From positions 434,001 through 498,000 of the forward strand of contig CAWJYN010000004.1 of assembly GCA_963847145.1 (NCBI GenBank): a DNA stretch of 64,000 nucleotides, read 5' to 3'. The notes under the pieces were generated by a model. The model saw only the letters and a list, made by a program, of their open reading frames with translations, made no database searches and was not told the origin of the DNA. Below are positions 25,351-36,829 of the stretch, piece after piece. The stretch comes from JABFRJ01 sp963847145. Lineage in GTDB: Bacteria > Pseudomonadota > Alphaproteobacteria > Rhizobiales > Hyphomicrobiaceae. How positions within the stretch are numbered: the stretch's first letter is position 1; the number at the start of each line of letters is the position of its first letter. The position numbers were made by a program, and so were the translations under genes.

Positions 25351-26523
25351 CTATTCAGCCGCTGCCTTGTACTTGCGGCGGTCTTTGAACATCTCGCGGG
25401 CGATGATGGTCTTCATCACCTCGACCGAACCGCCGGCAATTTTCACAATGCGGGCGTCGGCATAGGCCCGCGTGATCGGCATCTCCCACATATACCCCCA
25501 GCCGCCGAACAATTGCAGGCACTCGTCGACCGTCTTGCAATGCAGGTTGGAGGTGTACAGCTTGGCCATGGCCGCATCCGTCGCGTCGAGCTGCCCCTTC
25601 ATGAACAGGTCGATGCACCGGTCGGTGAAGACGCGGCCGACGCTGGCTTCGGTCTTGAGTTCGGCGAGCTTGAACTGGGTGTTCTGGAAGTCAGCGATCG
25701 TCTGCCCGAACGCTTCGCGCTGCGATGTGTATTCCACCGTCCAGTCGATCACCGTCTCGACAACCGTCGCCGAGCGGATCGCCTGCGCCAGCCGCTCTTG
25801 CGCAAGCTTGGTCATCATCAGCTTGAAACCCTGCCCCTCGCCGCCGAGCATGTTGGAGGCCGGAATACGCACGTTCTCGAAAAACAGCTCCGAGGTGTCT
25901 TGCGCGCGCATGCCGAGTTTAGCGAGGTTTTTGCCCCGTTTGAAGCCGGGCCGGTCGCCCTCGACGAGGAACAGCGAGATGCCCTTGGCTCCCGCCTGGC
26001 TGTCGGTCTTGGTCGCCAGCACAATCAGGTCACAGAGCTGGCCGTTGGAAATAAACACCTTCTGCCCGTCGATGACGTAGCTGTCGCCCTGCCGCACAGC
26101 ACGGGTGCGGATCGCCTTGAGATCGCTGCCGGCGTGCGGCTCTGTCATGCCGAGCGAACCGATGACCTCGCCGGTCACCATCTTCGGCAGCCACTTCTTC
26201 TTCTGCTCTTCGGTGCCGAAGCTCAGCAGATACGTCGCCACCAGATCGGTGTGAATGAGAAAGCCCGGCCCGCTCGCACCGATCCGCCACAACTCCTCAA
26301 AGACAATCACGTCGAACAGATAATCGAGGCCCAGGCCGCCGTATTCTTCGGGTACCGTGCAGCAGAGCAGACCCTGCGCGCCAGCCTTAAGCCACAGGGC
26401 GCGCGGCACGATGCCGTCTACTTCCCATTGCGCATGGAACGGCGCGACTTCGGTTTCCATAAACCGGCGGACCGTCCGGCGGAAGATCTCATGCTCTTCC
26501 CGGAATAGAGTGCGCTCGATCAT
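25351..26523 (-). CDS. Acyl-CoA dehydrogenase (LCAD-like active site)
   Basis: A 390-residue FAD enzyme that introduces a 2,3-double bond into an acyl-CoA and passes electrons to ETF. Family signatures are GSLGMTEPHAGSDL near residue 130 and YVIDGQKVFISNG near 170. The usual C-terminal YEGT catalytic glutamate is replaced (IAGGSVEVMKTIIARE), as in LCAD-type members; the likely base is the glutamate in LAQERLAQA near residue 244. It is encoded 31 bases downstream of the BadI-like gene on the same strand, so the two are probably one operon. A cyclic or dicarboxylic acyl-CoA substrate is suggested by context only. Confidence 0.9.
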   Translation of the reverse strand: MIERTLFREEHEIFRRTVRRFMETEVAPFHAQWEVDGIVPRALWLKAGAQGLLCCTVPEEYGGLGLDYLFDVIVFEELWRIGASGPGFLIHTDLVATYLLSFGTEEQKKKWLPKMVTGEVIGSLGMTEPHAGSDLKAIRTRAVRQGDSYVIDGQKVFISNGQLCDLIVLATKTDSQAGAKGISLFLVEGDRPGFKRGKNLAKLGMRAQDTSELFFENVRIPASNMLGGEGQGFKLMMTKLAQERLAQAIRSATVVETVIDWTVEYTSQREAFGQTIADFQNTQFKLAELKTEASVGRVFTDRCIDLFMKGQLDATDAAMAKLYTSNLHCKTVDECLQLFGGWGYMWEMPITRAYADARIVKIAGGSVEVMKTIIAREMFKDRRKYKAAAE

Positions 26524-26554
26524 CGTGCTCTCCTGGCGCCAAACTCAAGCCGCA

Positions 26555-27346
26555 CTACTCGACGAACTTGCTGAAGTCAGGCTTGCGCTTTTCATTGAAG
26601 GCATTGACGCCTTCCTTGGATTCAGCGGTGGCGTAAAACAACTTTACCGCATGCAGCGCCATGTTCGAAATGCCGCGGATGCTGTCGGTATCGGCGTTAA
26701 ACGAGCGTTTGAGGAATGCCAGCGCGGTGGGCGAACGTTCGGCGAGCGTGTCGGTCCAGGCTGTGACCGCCGCATCGAGGTCCGCCATCGGCACAACCTT
26801 GTTGACCAGGCCGAAGTCCATCGCCTGCTTAGCGGTCAGCTGTTCGTTGAGGAACCAGATTTCCCGCGCCTTCTTATCACCGACGTGGCGGGCCAGCAGC
26901 GCCGTGCCCCAGCCAGCATCGAACGAGCCGACCTTGGGACCCACTTGGGCGAACTTGGCGTGCTCCGCCGCAATCGTCAGATCGCACAACGTTGCGAGCA
27001 CATTGCCGCCGCCGATGGCGAAGCCGTTGACGCGCGCAATCACCGGCTTGTGCACGTCTCGGATGATGCTCTGCAGGTCTTCAATCGGTAGGCCGACGAC
27101 CCCCCGGCCATCATAGTTGCCGTCATGAGAGGACTGATCGCCACCGGTGCAGAAAGCTTTGTCGCCAGCTCCCGTCAGCACGATCGACGAGACCGCCTTG
27201 TCGTTCGCCGCCTTCTGGAACCCGGCGATCAATTCTTCGACCGTGCGCCCACGGAAAGCATTGTAAACCTTCGGCCGGTTGATGATCACCCACGCCGCCG
27301 GACCGCGCACTTCGTAGATAATATCCTCAAACGTGACGTCGGCCAT
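26555..27346 (-). CDS. badI: BadI-like 2-ketocyclohexanecarboxyl-CoA hydrolase
   Basis: A 263-residue crotonase-fold protein. Its sequence follows Rhodopseudomonas BadI closely: NRPKVYNAFRGRT, GAGDKAFCTGGDQSSHDGNYDGRG, HKPVIARVNGFAIGGGNVLATLCDLTIA, VGPKVGSFDAGWGTALLARHVG and ERSPTALAFLKRSF. BadI hydrolyses the ring of 2-ketocyclohexanecarboxyl-CoA to pimelyl-CoA during anaerobic benzoate or alicyclic acid breakdown. MenB (dihydroxynaphthoyl-CoA synthase) is the closest alternative, but no menaquinone genes are nearby. ATG 27346 has the strong AAGGAGAA site that decides the start. It leads an operon with the acyl-CoA dehydrogenase and is divergent from a second one. badH, badK and aliA are not seen here. 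Confidence 0.75.
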   Translation of the reverse strand: MADVTFEDIIYEVRGPAAWVIINRPKVYNAFRGRTVEELIAGFQKAANDKAVSSIVLTGAGDKAFCTGGDQSSHDGNYDGRGVVGLPIEDLQSIIRDVHKPVIARVNGFAIGGGNVLATLCDLTIAAEHAKFAQVGPKVGSFDAGWGTALLARHVGDKKAREIWFLNEQLTAKQAMDFGLVNKVVPMADLDAAVTAWTDTLAERSPTALAFLKRSFNADTDSIRGISNMALHAVKLFYATAESKEGVNAFNEKRKPDFSKFVE

Positions 27347-27558
27347 CGAATTCTCCTTCTTCGACACCTGAACGGTGGGCAGTTCCATTCACGGCGGGCC
27401 TATCTCAAAACGCCCGGAGTGCAAGCCCAAGCCCTCCACCAATTCCTAATCCAGATAACAATACGCTTGCGTACTTGTCCAGCGATGGCTATTTTTTGCC
27501 GCTATTCGGCACGGTCCGGGCCGCGCCATAACTCGGACCTGAACGTGGACATCAACCT

Positions 27559-28740
27559 ATGTCTCTGCTCAACGATACGGACATCCTTTCGGATGACCAG
27601 CGCCAGATTTGCGAGGGAGTGCGCGGCGTCGTTGCCCGCTTCGGCGATGACTATTGGCTCGAGCACGACGACAGCGGCGAATTCCCCACCGACTTTCATC
27701 GCGCCATGGCGGATGCCGGCTGGCTCGGTATCACCATGCCCACTGAATACGGCGGCTCTGGCCTCGGCGTCACCGAAGCCGCACTGATGATGCGCGAAAT
27801 TGCCAGCCACGGCGGTGCTATGACCGCCGCTTCGTCGGTGCACATCAACCTGTTCGGCCCGCATCCGATCATTGTGCATGGCACACCGGCCCAGAAGGCC
27901 GCTTGGATCCCGGCTCTGGTGGCCGGCAAGGACCAATGCTGTTTTGGCTTCACCGAGCCCGACGCCGGGCTCAATACGACCCGCATTAAGACGTTCGCCG
28001 AGAAAGTGCCGGGCGGATATCTCGTCAACGGGCAGAAGGTGTGGACTTCGACGGCACAGGTCGCCAACAAGATTATGCTGCTCACGCGCACCACACGCTA
28101 TGAGGATTGCAAGCGCCCGACCGACGGCATCACCATTTTCTACACCGATCTCGATCGCGCCCACATCGAAGTGCGGCGGATCCCGAAGATGGGCCGTAAA
28201 GCCGTCGATTCGAACGCCATTTTCATCGACAAACTGTTCATTCCCGAGAACCATCGCATCGGCGCCGAAGGCAAGGGGTTTTCCTACATCCTCGACAGTC
28301 TCAACCCGGAACGCATTCTGGTTGGCATGGAAGCCATCGGCATCGGCGTTGACGCCCTGGGTCGCGCCGCCAAGTACGCCCGCGAACGGGTCGTCTTCGA
28401 CCGGCCCATCGGCCAGAATCAGGGCATTCAACATCCCCTCGCTGAGCGCTGGATGAACCTCGCGGCTGCCAACCTGATGGCGCTGCAGGCCGCCCGCCTC
28501 TATGACGCCGGCAAGCCCTGTGGCGCCGAAGCCAATGCGGCCAAGTTTCTCGGCGCCCGTGCCGGTTACGACGCCTGCCTGCAGTCGGTCCTGACCCATG
28601 GTGGCTTTGGCTATGCCAAGGAGTATCACGTCGAACGCCTGCTGCGCGAGGTCACCATCACCCGCATCGCCCCCGTCACCGAACAGCTCATCTTGAGCTT
28701 CATTGCCGAAAAAGTCCTCGGCCAGCCAAAGTCCTATTGA
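27559..28740 (+). CDS. Acyl-CoA dehydrogenase, divergent from badI
   Basis: A 393-residue FAD-dependent acyl-CoA dehydrogenase. It shows CFGFTEPDAGLNTTRIKT near residue 130, YLVNGQKVWTSTAQ near 155 and the helical C-terminal domain with ERVVFDRPIGQNQGIQHPLAE. The C-terminal YEGT motif is replaced (REVTITRIAPVTEQLIL), so the base is probably the glutamate of LNPERILVG, as in LCAD-like enzymes. It is transcribed away from badI from a shared 212-base spacer. AliB (cyclohexanecarboxyl-CoA dehydrogenase) would fit the neighbourhood but cannot be claimed from sequence. Confidence 0.88.
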   Translation: MSLLNDTDILSDDQRQICEGVRGVVARFGDDYWLEHDDSGEFPTDFHRAMADAGWLGITMPTEYGGSGLGVTEAALMMREIASHGGAMTAASSVHINLFGPHPIIVHGTPAQKAAWIPALVAGKDQCCFGFTEPDAGLNTTRIKTFAEKVPGGYLVNGQKVWTSTAQVANKIMLLTRTTRYEDCKRPTDGITIFYTDLDRAHIEVRRIPKMGRKAVDSNAIFIDKLFIPENHRIGAEGKGFSYILDSLNPERILVGMEAIGIGVDALGRAAKYARERVVFDRPIGQNQGIQHPLAERWMNLAAANLMALQAARLYDAGKPCGAEANAAKFLGARAGYDACLQSVLTHGGFGYAKEYHVERLLREVTITRIAPVTEQLILSFIAEKVLGQPKSY

Positions 28741-29166
28741 GCGGGACGGGCCGAGCTGGCCCAGCTGTTGCCCCAGGTGTTGGCGCCGCGCCGCGTTGAG
28801 CCGCGTTGACAAGGGGTTAGGGGCTCCTTATTTCACCGCCATCTGCTGGACGGTGGCCGTGTGGTCGCCCGGCGGCACCAGTTTTTTGCTCCTCATGCCA
28901 GATCTGGCCAGATCGGGTGTGTTTTGACCTCATCTGGCAGGCGCGGCGCCGGGCTCTTTCAGGGGCGTCCGGCTGCAACGCCTGCCAGAAGCCGGTGGCA
29001 CCAGCCAGTTGCCCCAGTGTCGCCCTAAGGACTGCCTAGTCGTGCCGGTTTTTCGTCGCCTGTTTCGTGGCTTCCAGTCTCTTGGTCTCGCGGCGGCAAC
29101 GCCCGCGCCGGCCGCCCGTAACTGACACCCGCGGTCATTGCCGCTGGTCAAGGACCTCTTCCGCCC
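28741..29166. other. Region upstream of secA with clustered palindromes
   Basis: 426 bases without a gene. TTGACA at 28806-28811 followed after 17 bases by TATTTC (28829-28834) is a weak rightward promoter candidate. Four copies of GCCAGAT in alternating orientation lie at 28897-28938, including the perfect palindrome ATCTGGCCAGAT (28902-28913). A perfect 10-bp inverted repeat, CTGGCAGGCG / CGCCTGCCAG, pairs 28934-28943 with 28979-28988 around a 35-base GC-rich loop. This would form a structured leader if transcription starts at the candidate promoter. The frame on the opposite strand (28930-30084) is an antisense shadow of secA. Confidence 0.45.
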
Positions 29167-32184
<3,018 letters not shown>

Positions 32185-32192
32185 GGGTGGGT

Positions 32193-32299
32193 GCTGCCCA
32201 ACCCTAACCCTCTCCCCTTGCGAGAAGTCGCATTGGGGAAGGGAGTACGTTCTTATTGCTTCTCCCCATCTTCACGGGGAGGGTTAGAGTGCGGGCAGC
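32193..32299. repeat. Intergenic inverted repeat after secA
   Basis: An imperfect inverted repeat pairs GCTGCCCAACCCTAACCCTC (from 32193) with GAGGGTTAGAGTGCGGGCAG (to about 32297), with further pairing of TCTCCCC and GGGGA inside. Similar CCCTAACCCTCTCCCC palindromes are common between genes in Rhizobiales. It may also help terminate secA transcription, though no T-run follows directly. Confidence 0.6.
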
Positions 32300-32362
32300 C
32301 GCGAGTCCGGACTTTACCTCAAGCACCTATCGCTCGGGTCACTTACTCTGCTACTCCCTCCC

Positions 32363-32944
32363 ATGACCCCTTCGCCATCCCTCCCCTCCCACGATCCCGC
32401 GCTGCGCGGTTACTTCGCGATTGGCGCGGAGCGGATGTCGAAGGCGTTGAACCTCGGCAATCTGATGCGCAGCGCGCACGGGTTTGGCGCGGCGTTCACG
32501 TTCACGGTCGGTGCCAACTACCGCAAGGACGAGGCCTTCGCCGACACATCGAAGGGCCACCAGCACCTGCCGCACTACAACTGGGTTTCGCTTGATGACA
32601 TGACATTGCCGCAAGGCTGCGTGCTGGTCGGCGTCGAGTTGATCGACAGCGCGGTCGACCTGCCGTCGTTCAAGCATCCGTTGCGTGCGGCTTACGTGCT
32701 CGGCCCCGAGAAGGGTTCGCTGTCAGAACCCATGCTGGCGCGCTGCAAGCACGTGGTGAAAATCCCCACGCGCTTTTGCGTCAACGTCGCCATGGCCGGC
32801 GCCATCGTCATGTACGACCGCATCAACAGTCTCGGCCATTGGCCCGATCGCCCGCTCATGCCTGGCGGTCCCCTCACCGCGCGCGCGCCGCACGTGCGCG
32901 GCGGCCAAGTTGTTCGGAGCGATCCCGTTGGCGGCGAGGAGTGA
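32363..32944 (+). CDS. TrmH/SpoU family RNA methyltransferase
   Basis: A 193-residue SAM-dependent methyltransferase with the SPOUT trefoil-knot motifs: NLGNLMRSAHGFGA (motif 1), AAYVLGPEKGSLSEPMLARC (motif 2) and VNVAMAGAIVMYDR (motif 3). It lacks the N-terminal substrate-binding domain of larger RlmB-type enzymes. The target is likely a ribose 2'-OH in tRNA or rRNA but cannot be specified. It is followed after 2 bases by the racemase-like gene. Confidence 0.85.
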   Translation: MTPSPSLPSHDPALRGYFAIGAERMSKALNLGNLMRSAHGFGAAFTFTVGANYRKDEAFADTSKGHQHLPHYNWVSLDDMTLPQGCVLVGVELIDSAVDLPSFKHPLRAAYVLGPEKGSLSEPMLARCKHVVKIPTRFCVNVAMAGAIVMYDRINSLGHWPDRPLMPGGPLTARAPHVRGGQVVRSDPVGGEE

Positions 32945-32946
32945 CC

Positions 32947-33600
32947 ATGCCGCGCATTCTCTGCCTCCATACCGCCGATGTGCATATCGGCACGTTCGGC
33001 ACGCTCTACACAGCGATGGCACCTGATGTGCAGGTGACACACACCGTCCGCGCCGATTGGCTCGCCGAAGCGCGGCGTGCCGGATTGACGGACACCTTGC
33101 GCGCCGGCGTGCTGACATTTCTGTGCGATGCGGCGCGGGATTACGACGCCGTCTTGTGCTCCTGCTCGACATTGGGGCCGATTGCCGAAGCCGCCAACGC
33201 TGACGCTGGCAATATCATCCGGATTGACACACCCTTGATGCTCAAAGCCGCAACGCAGCCGGGCACTGTGCTCGTTGCGTTCTGTTTGGAAAGTACGCGC
33301 ACGCCGACCGTGGAATTGCTGGAAGCCACTTACGTGCGCCTCGGCAAGCCGCCACGCTTCAAGACGGTTCTGTGTGCCGAGGCTTGGCCGTTCTTCGAAC
33401 GTGGAGACACGGAGGGCTTTGCGCAGTCTATCGCTGCCAGCGTCCGGTCCGCAGCCGCTATCCCCGATCTTGCTTGCATCGCACTTGCGCAGGCGTCCAT
33501 GGCGGTGGCAGAGCCGCATCTCGCCGACGTGTCGGTGCCGGTGTATTCGTCGCCGCGCCTCGCCGTCGCGGCGACGTTGCTGGCGCTCAAGAGCTGCTGA
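32947..33600 (+). CDS. Asp/Glu/hydantoin racemase family protein
   Basis: A 217-residue protein starting MPRILCLHTADVHIGTF. The first catalytic-type cysteine is visible in VLCSCSTLGPIAEAA near residue 73. Where the second cysteine of two-base racemases is expected (the VLGCAGM-like position), the sequence reads IALAQASMAVAE, so that cysteine may be replaced, although one occurs just before it in DLACIA. Activity is therefore uncertain; related maleate isomerase-like or inactive members exist. The start codon is 2 bases after the methyltransferase stop, so the pair is probably co-transcribed. Confidence 0.7.
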   Translation: MPRILCLHTADVHIGTFGTLYTAMAPDVQVTHTVRADWLAEARRAGLTDTLRAGVLTFLCDAARDYDAVLCSCSTLGPIAEAANADAGNIIRIDTPLMLKAATQPGTVLVAFCLESTRTPTVELLEATYVRLGKPPRFKTVLCAEAWPFFERGDTEGFAQSIAASVRSAAAIPDLACIALAQASMAVAEPHLADVSVPVYSSPRLAVAATLLALKSC

Positions 33601-33671
33601 ACCCCGTCGCGGACCTTGTCGCGTGCTTGGCTGCGGTTGACAGTCCGCACACTTCTGTGCGAATTAAGTCC

Positions 33672-33687
33672 GTCGAAGCGTTTAAAC
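33672..33687. promoter_or_regulatory. ArsR operator, site 1 (autoregulatory)
   Basis: GTCGAAGCGTTTAAAC, with the self-complementary centre CGTTTAAACG (33679-33688), lies 11 bases before the arsR ATG. A TTGACA at 33637-33642 would place transcription start over this site. The same 16-mer with one change occurs at 34083, before the molybdenum hydroxylase operon. Two near-identical palindromic sites flanking a regulator gene argue that both are its targets. Confidence 0.7.
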
Positions 33688-33698
33688 GAACATGATGC

Positions 33699-34037
33699 AT
33701 GTCGCGCAAAGAAGTCCCGGTCAAAAAGAAAGTTCCCATCAAGAAGCTGGCGGTCACGTTCGCTGACTGCAAGCCGCTGTTCTTTGCTATGGGTGAAACT
33801 GCGCGTCAGGACATCATCATGCAGCTGGCACAGATCGAGGAGCTGAACGTGTCGCAGCTGGCTGAGAAAATAGCGCTGTCACGTCCGGCGATCTCGCATC
33901 ACCTGAAGATCTTGCGCCAAGCCGGTCTCATTGGCCTGCGCCGTGAAGGCACTGAAAACTTCTATAGCCTCACCATCGACGATGCCTTGGGTCTGCTGAC
34001 CCGTTTTGTCGATGAAGTCGAAAACTGCGAAGACTGA
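33699..34037 (+). CDS. ArsR/SmtB-type winged-helix regulator
   Basis: A 112-residue DNA-binding protein. After a lysine-rich N terminus (MSRKEVPVKKKVPIKKL) the winged helix covers residues ~28-95 (ARQDIIMQLAQIEELNVSQLAEKIALSRPAISHHLKILRQAGLI). The metal-binding CxC motif of ArsR is absent (the SRPAISHH recognition helix has no CVC before it), so a metabolite or no ligand is more likely than arsenic or zinc. Identical operator-like 16-mers precede this gene and the downstream hydroxylase operon, so it probably represses both. Confidence 0.88.
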   Translation: MSRKEVPVKKKVPIKKLAVTFADCKPLFFAMGETARQDIIMQLAQIEELNVSQLAEKIALSRPAISHHLKILRQAGLIGLRREGTENFYSLTIDDALGLLTRFVDEVENCED

Positions 34038-34082
34038 CCGCACGGCGAAAATCACCGTTGCAGCACAATCAGACAAAAAATG

Positions 34083-34098
34083 GTCGAACCGTTTAAAC
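34083..34098. promoter_or_regulatory. ArsR operator, site 2 (molybdenum hydroxylase operon)
   Basis: GTCGAACCGTTTAAAC matches site 1 at 15 of 16 positions and lies 49 bases before the ATG of the fused Fe-S/molybdenum subunit. It includes the GTTTAAAC palindrome. It is placed to block transcription initiation. Confidence 0.7.
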
Positions 34099-34147
34099 CT
34101 TTGATCTGCACTTACCCCCAATCAGAGTCTGTGTCTGGAGGCATCGC

Positions 34148-36829
34148 ATGGATCACTTCACCCTCAATGGCCGATCCACGACGGTCGATGCAACGGATCA
34201 CGCACCATTGATCGACGCACTGCGCACAACGCATGGCCTCACCGGCACCAAATTGGTCTGCGGCGCGGGCGTCTGTGGTGCGTGCACGGTGCTGGTTGAC
34301 GGCGCACCCACCGTCGCCTGCCTGACGCCATGCTCATCGGTTGTTGGCAAGGCCGTGACCACCGTCGAAGGCATCGGCGCGGCTGGCCTGCATCCCATCC
34401 AACGCGCCTTCATGGCCAACGATGCGCTGCAATGCGGCTTTTGCACCCCCGGTTTCATTGTTGAGGCTGCAGCCTTTCATGATGCCTGGCGCACGGCGCA
34501 CGGCACGCGCACGCCCGAGCGCACCGAGATCGCTGAGGCGCTGTCCGGGCATCTCTGTCGCTGCGGTGCCTACGCCGGGATTTATCGTGCCGTTGCTGAA
34601 GCGTGCTCGGGCATGTTCGACGATGCTGCCGAAATCAGCACCCGCGTTGAGGCCCGCCAGAAGGTCACCGGGGCTGCCAAGTACACCGTCGATATCCAGC
34701 TCCCCGGTCAGCTCGAGGGCGTCATCGCCCGCGCGCACCTCCCGCATGGCCGTATCACATCCATCGATATGACCGCCGTTCATGCGATGCCCGGCGTCAC
34801 AGCGGTCGTCGCGCTCGTCGCTGTTGGCGATACGGTTCGCTACAACGGAACCCCCGTAGCCGCCGTTGCAGCGCTTGATCGCGCCACAGCCGAAGCTGCC
34901 CGCGACGCCATCAAAATCAGCATCACAGCCTTGCCCGCAGCAAACGGTGCCGCCGCCGCCAGCGCTGAAAACGCCCCGCTCGTCTATCCCGGCTTCTTTG
35001 ACCGGCCGGCGAACGCTTCCGAAGGCGTCGTGCTGCCGTCACGCTGGAAGGGCAACCGCCGCGGACCCAACGCCGCGTTCTCACTCAAACCCGCCGAAGC
35101 CAAAGCCGCCATTGCTGCTGCGCGCACGAAGGCCGATCCGCTGCTTGTCGAAGGCCGCTGGACCACGGAAGCGCAGTGCCATACGTGCTTTGAGCCACAC
35201 GCCGCGCTCGCGTCATTCAACGGCGACCGGCTGACGGTTTATCTTTCCACGCAAGCCATCTCACACATGGCCAGTGCTATCGCCAAACACGCGGGGCTCT
35301 CCGAAGACAAAGTCGAAGTCATCGCCGAACACGTCGGCGGCGGCTTTGGCTCCAAACTCTCCCTGACGGCAGAAACCGTCGCAGCCATTGCGCTGGCGCG
35401 CGTCGCCAAGGCACCTGTTCGCGTCGCCTATGACCGGCACGAAGAGCTCTCCGTTGCCGGCTACCGCCCCGGCGCGGAGATGCAACTGGCGCTGTTGCCA
35501 TCGGCCTCCGGCGCGCTGTCTGCCATCACCTTCAGCGCTACCGCCGACAGCGGTATCGCCGTCAACTCGGCCATCGCAACGCTGGCGCGGCTCATGTACA
35601 CGGCTGATGCCAAGTACCTCGCCGACTACGACGTGGTCAGTCATCTGCCGCCTGGCGCACCCTTCCGCGGGCCAGGCGGGCCAGTGATGGCGTTTGCGCT
35701 GGAACAGGCCGTCGATGCCGCTGCTGAAAAATTGCAAGTCGACCCAATCGCACTGCGCCAACGCTGGGATGCGGACGCCAACCGCCAACGGCTCTACACG
35801 TGGGCAAGCGCGCTGCCGCTCTGGCAACAACGCCAACCCTCGGGCGTGGCAACCGGCCGCCTGCGCCGCGGGGTCGGCATCGCTGCCGGCTCGTGGCTCT
35901 ACTGGTGGCAAGCCGATAGCGAACTCGAACTCGCCATCGTTGGCGGCAAGCTGGTCGTGCGATCGTCCGTGCAAGACGTGGGCACCGGCAGCCGCACCTT
36001 GCTGGCAACCGCTGTCGCGCAAGCGTTCGGCCTCACACCTGATGAGATCGTCGTCGAAATCGGCCGCTCGACGTTGCCGCACGGCCCCATCTCCGGCGGC
36101 AGCCGCACCACGGCCACGCTGGTGCCGCAAGCACTTGCGGCTGCCGGAAAACTCAAGATGCGATTGCGCCGGCTGGCGAAAGGCAAGGTCGGCGACAATC
36201 AGCCGTGGCGTGAGGTGATCGCCTCAAGCGCCGATGTGGCTGTCCGCTCTGACCGCCCAGAGGACAGCACCACGGCATCGCCTGGCTTGCAATCTCCGCT
36301 CGCCGGCGTGGGCTATATGGGCACCGTGTTCGATTTCATTCTGCGCAAGTTTGTCGGCGTCACCACAGGGCGCGGCGGCCAAGGGGCTGTCGGCATCGCC
36401 GAAGTCGAGGTCGATACCTGGACCGGCCATACGCGCCTGCTGCGCTATGCGACCGGCCTCGCTGTCGGCAAGCCGCAGGTGCCGCGCCTCGCGCAAAGCC
36501 AAGTGGAAGGCTCGATCATCCAAGGTCTCGGCTACGCACTCTATGAAGGCCGCCAAGTCGATAGCGCGACCGGCGCGGTACTGAGCGCCGGTCTCGAAGA
36601 CTACCGCATTCCCGGCATCGCCGACGTGCCGGACATGCACATCCACTTCGACGAGCAAGGTTTCGATCATGTCGCCGGCGGCGGCGTCGGTGTCGGTGAA
36701 ATTGCCGGCGTTCCCGTCGCAGCCGCAATTGCCAACGCGATCTACAACGCAACCGGCACCCGCGCCTACGCGCTGCCCATGCGCCCCGATCGCCTTATCG
36801 CCGCGCAGTCTGTCCGGAGGTCAGCATGA
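34148..36829 (+). CDS. Molybdenum hydroxylase, fused [2Fe-2S] and molybdopterin subunit
   Basis: An 893-residue xanthine-dehydrogenase-family protein. Residues 1-155 carry two [2Fe-2S] domains (CGAGVCGACTVLV; CGFCTPG ... CRCGAY). Residues ~170-890 are the molybdopterin domain, with the hammerhead VTGAAKYTVDIQLPG, EHVGGGFGSKL, PFRGPGGPVMAFALE, SVQDVGTGSRT and the catalytic Glu851 in GVGVGEIAG. The electron chain would run Mo to Fe-S to the FAD subunit encoded next, with which it overlaps (ATGA). Fe-S/Mo fusion is less usual than three separate subunits. Likely substrates are aldehydes or N-heterocycles; none can be named. It lacks a signal peptide. Confidence 0.85.
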   Translation: MDHFTLNGRSTTVDATDHAPLIDALRTTHGLTGTKLVCGAGVCGACTVLVDGAPTVACLTPCSSVVGKAVTTVEGIGAAGLHPIQRAFMANDALQCGFCTPGFIVEAAAFHDAWRTAHGTRTPERTEIAEALSGHLCRCGAYAGIYRAVAEACSGMFDDAAEISTRVEARQKVTGAAKYTVDIQLPGQLEGVIARAHLPHGRITSIDMTAVHAMPGVTAVVALVAVGDTVRYNGTPVAAVAALDRATAEAARDAIKISITALPAANGAAAASAENAPLVYPGFFDRPANASEGVVLPSRWKGNRRGPNAAFSLKPAEAKAAIAAARTKADPLLVEGRWTTEAQCHTCFEPHAALASFNGDRLTVYLSTQAISHMASAIAKHAGLSEDKVEVIAEHVGGGFGSKLSLTAETVAAIALARVAKAPVRVAYDRHEELSVAGYRPGAEMQLALLPSASGALSAITFSATADSGIAVNSAIATLARLMYTADAKYLADYDVVSHLPPGAPFRGPGGPVMAFALEQAVDAAAEKLQVDPIALRQRWDADANRQRLYTWASALPLWQQRQPSGVATGRLRRGVGIAAGSWLYWWQADSELELAIVGGKLVVRSSVQDVGTGSRTLLATAVAQAFGLTPDEIVVEIGRSTLPHGPISGGSRTTATLVPQALAAAGKLKMRLRRLAKGKVGDNQPWREVIASSADVAVRSDRPEDSTTASPGLQSPLAGVGYMGTVFDFILRKFVGVTTGRGGQGAVGIAEVEVDTWTGHTRLLRYATGLAVGKPQVPRLAQSQVEGSIIQGLGYALYEGRQVDSATGAVLSAGLEDYRIPGIADVPDMHIHFDEQGFDHVAGGGVGVGEIAGVPVAAAIANAIYNATGTRAYALPMRPDRLIAAQSVRRSA

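Noticed and set aside
27502..28812. A 436-residue minus-strand frame
   Set aside because: Antisense to an acyl-CoA dehydrogenase gene whose motifs are clear on the plus strand.
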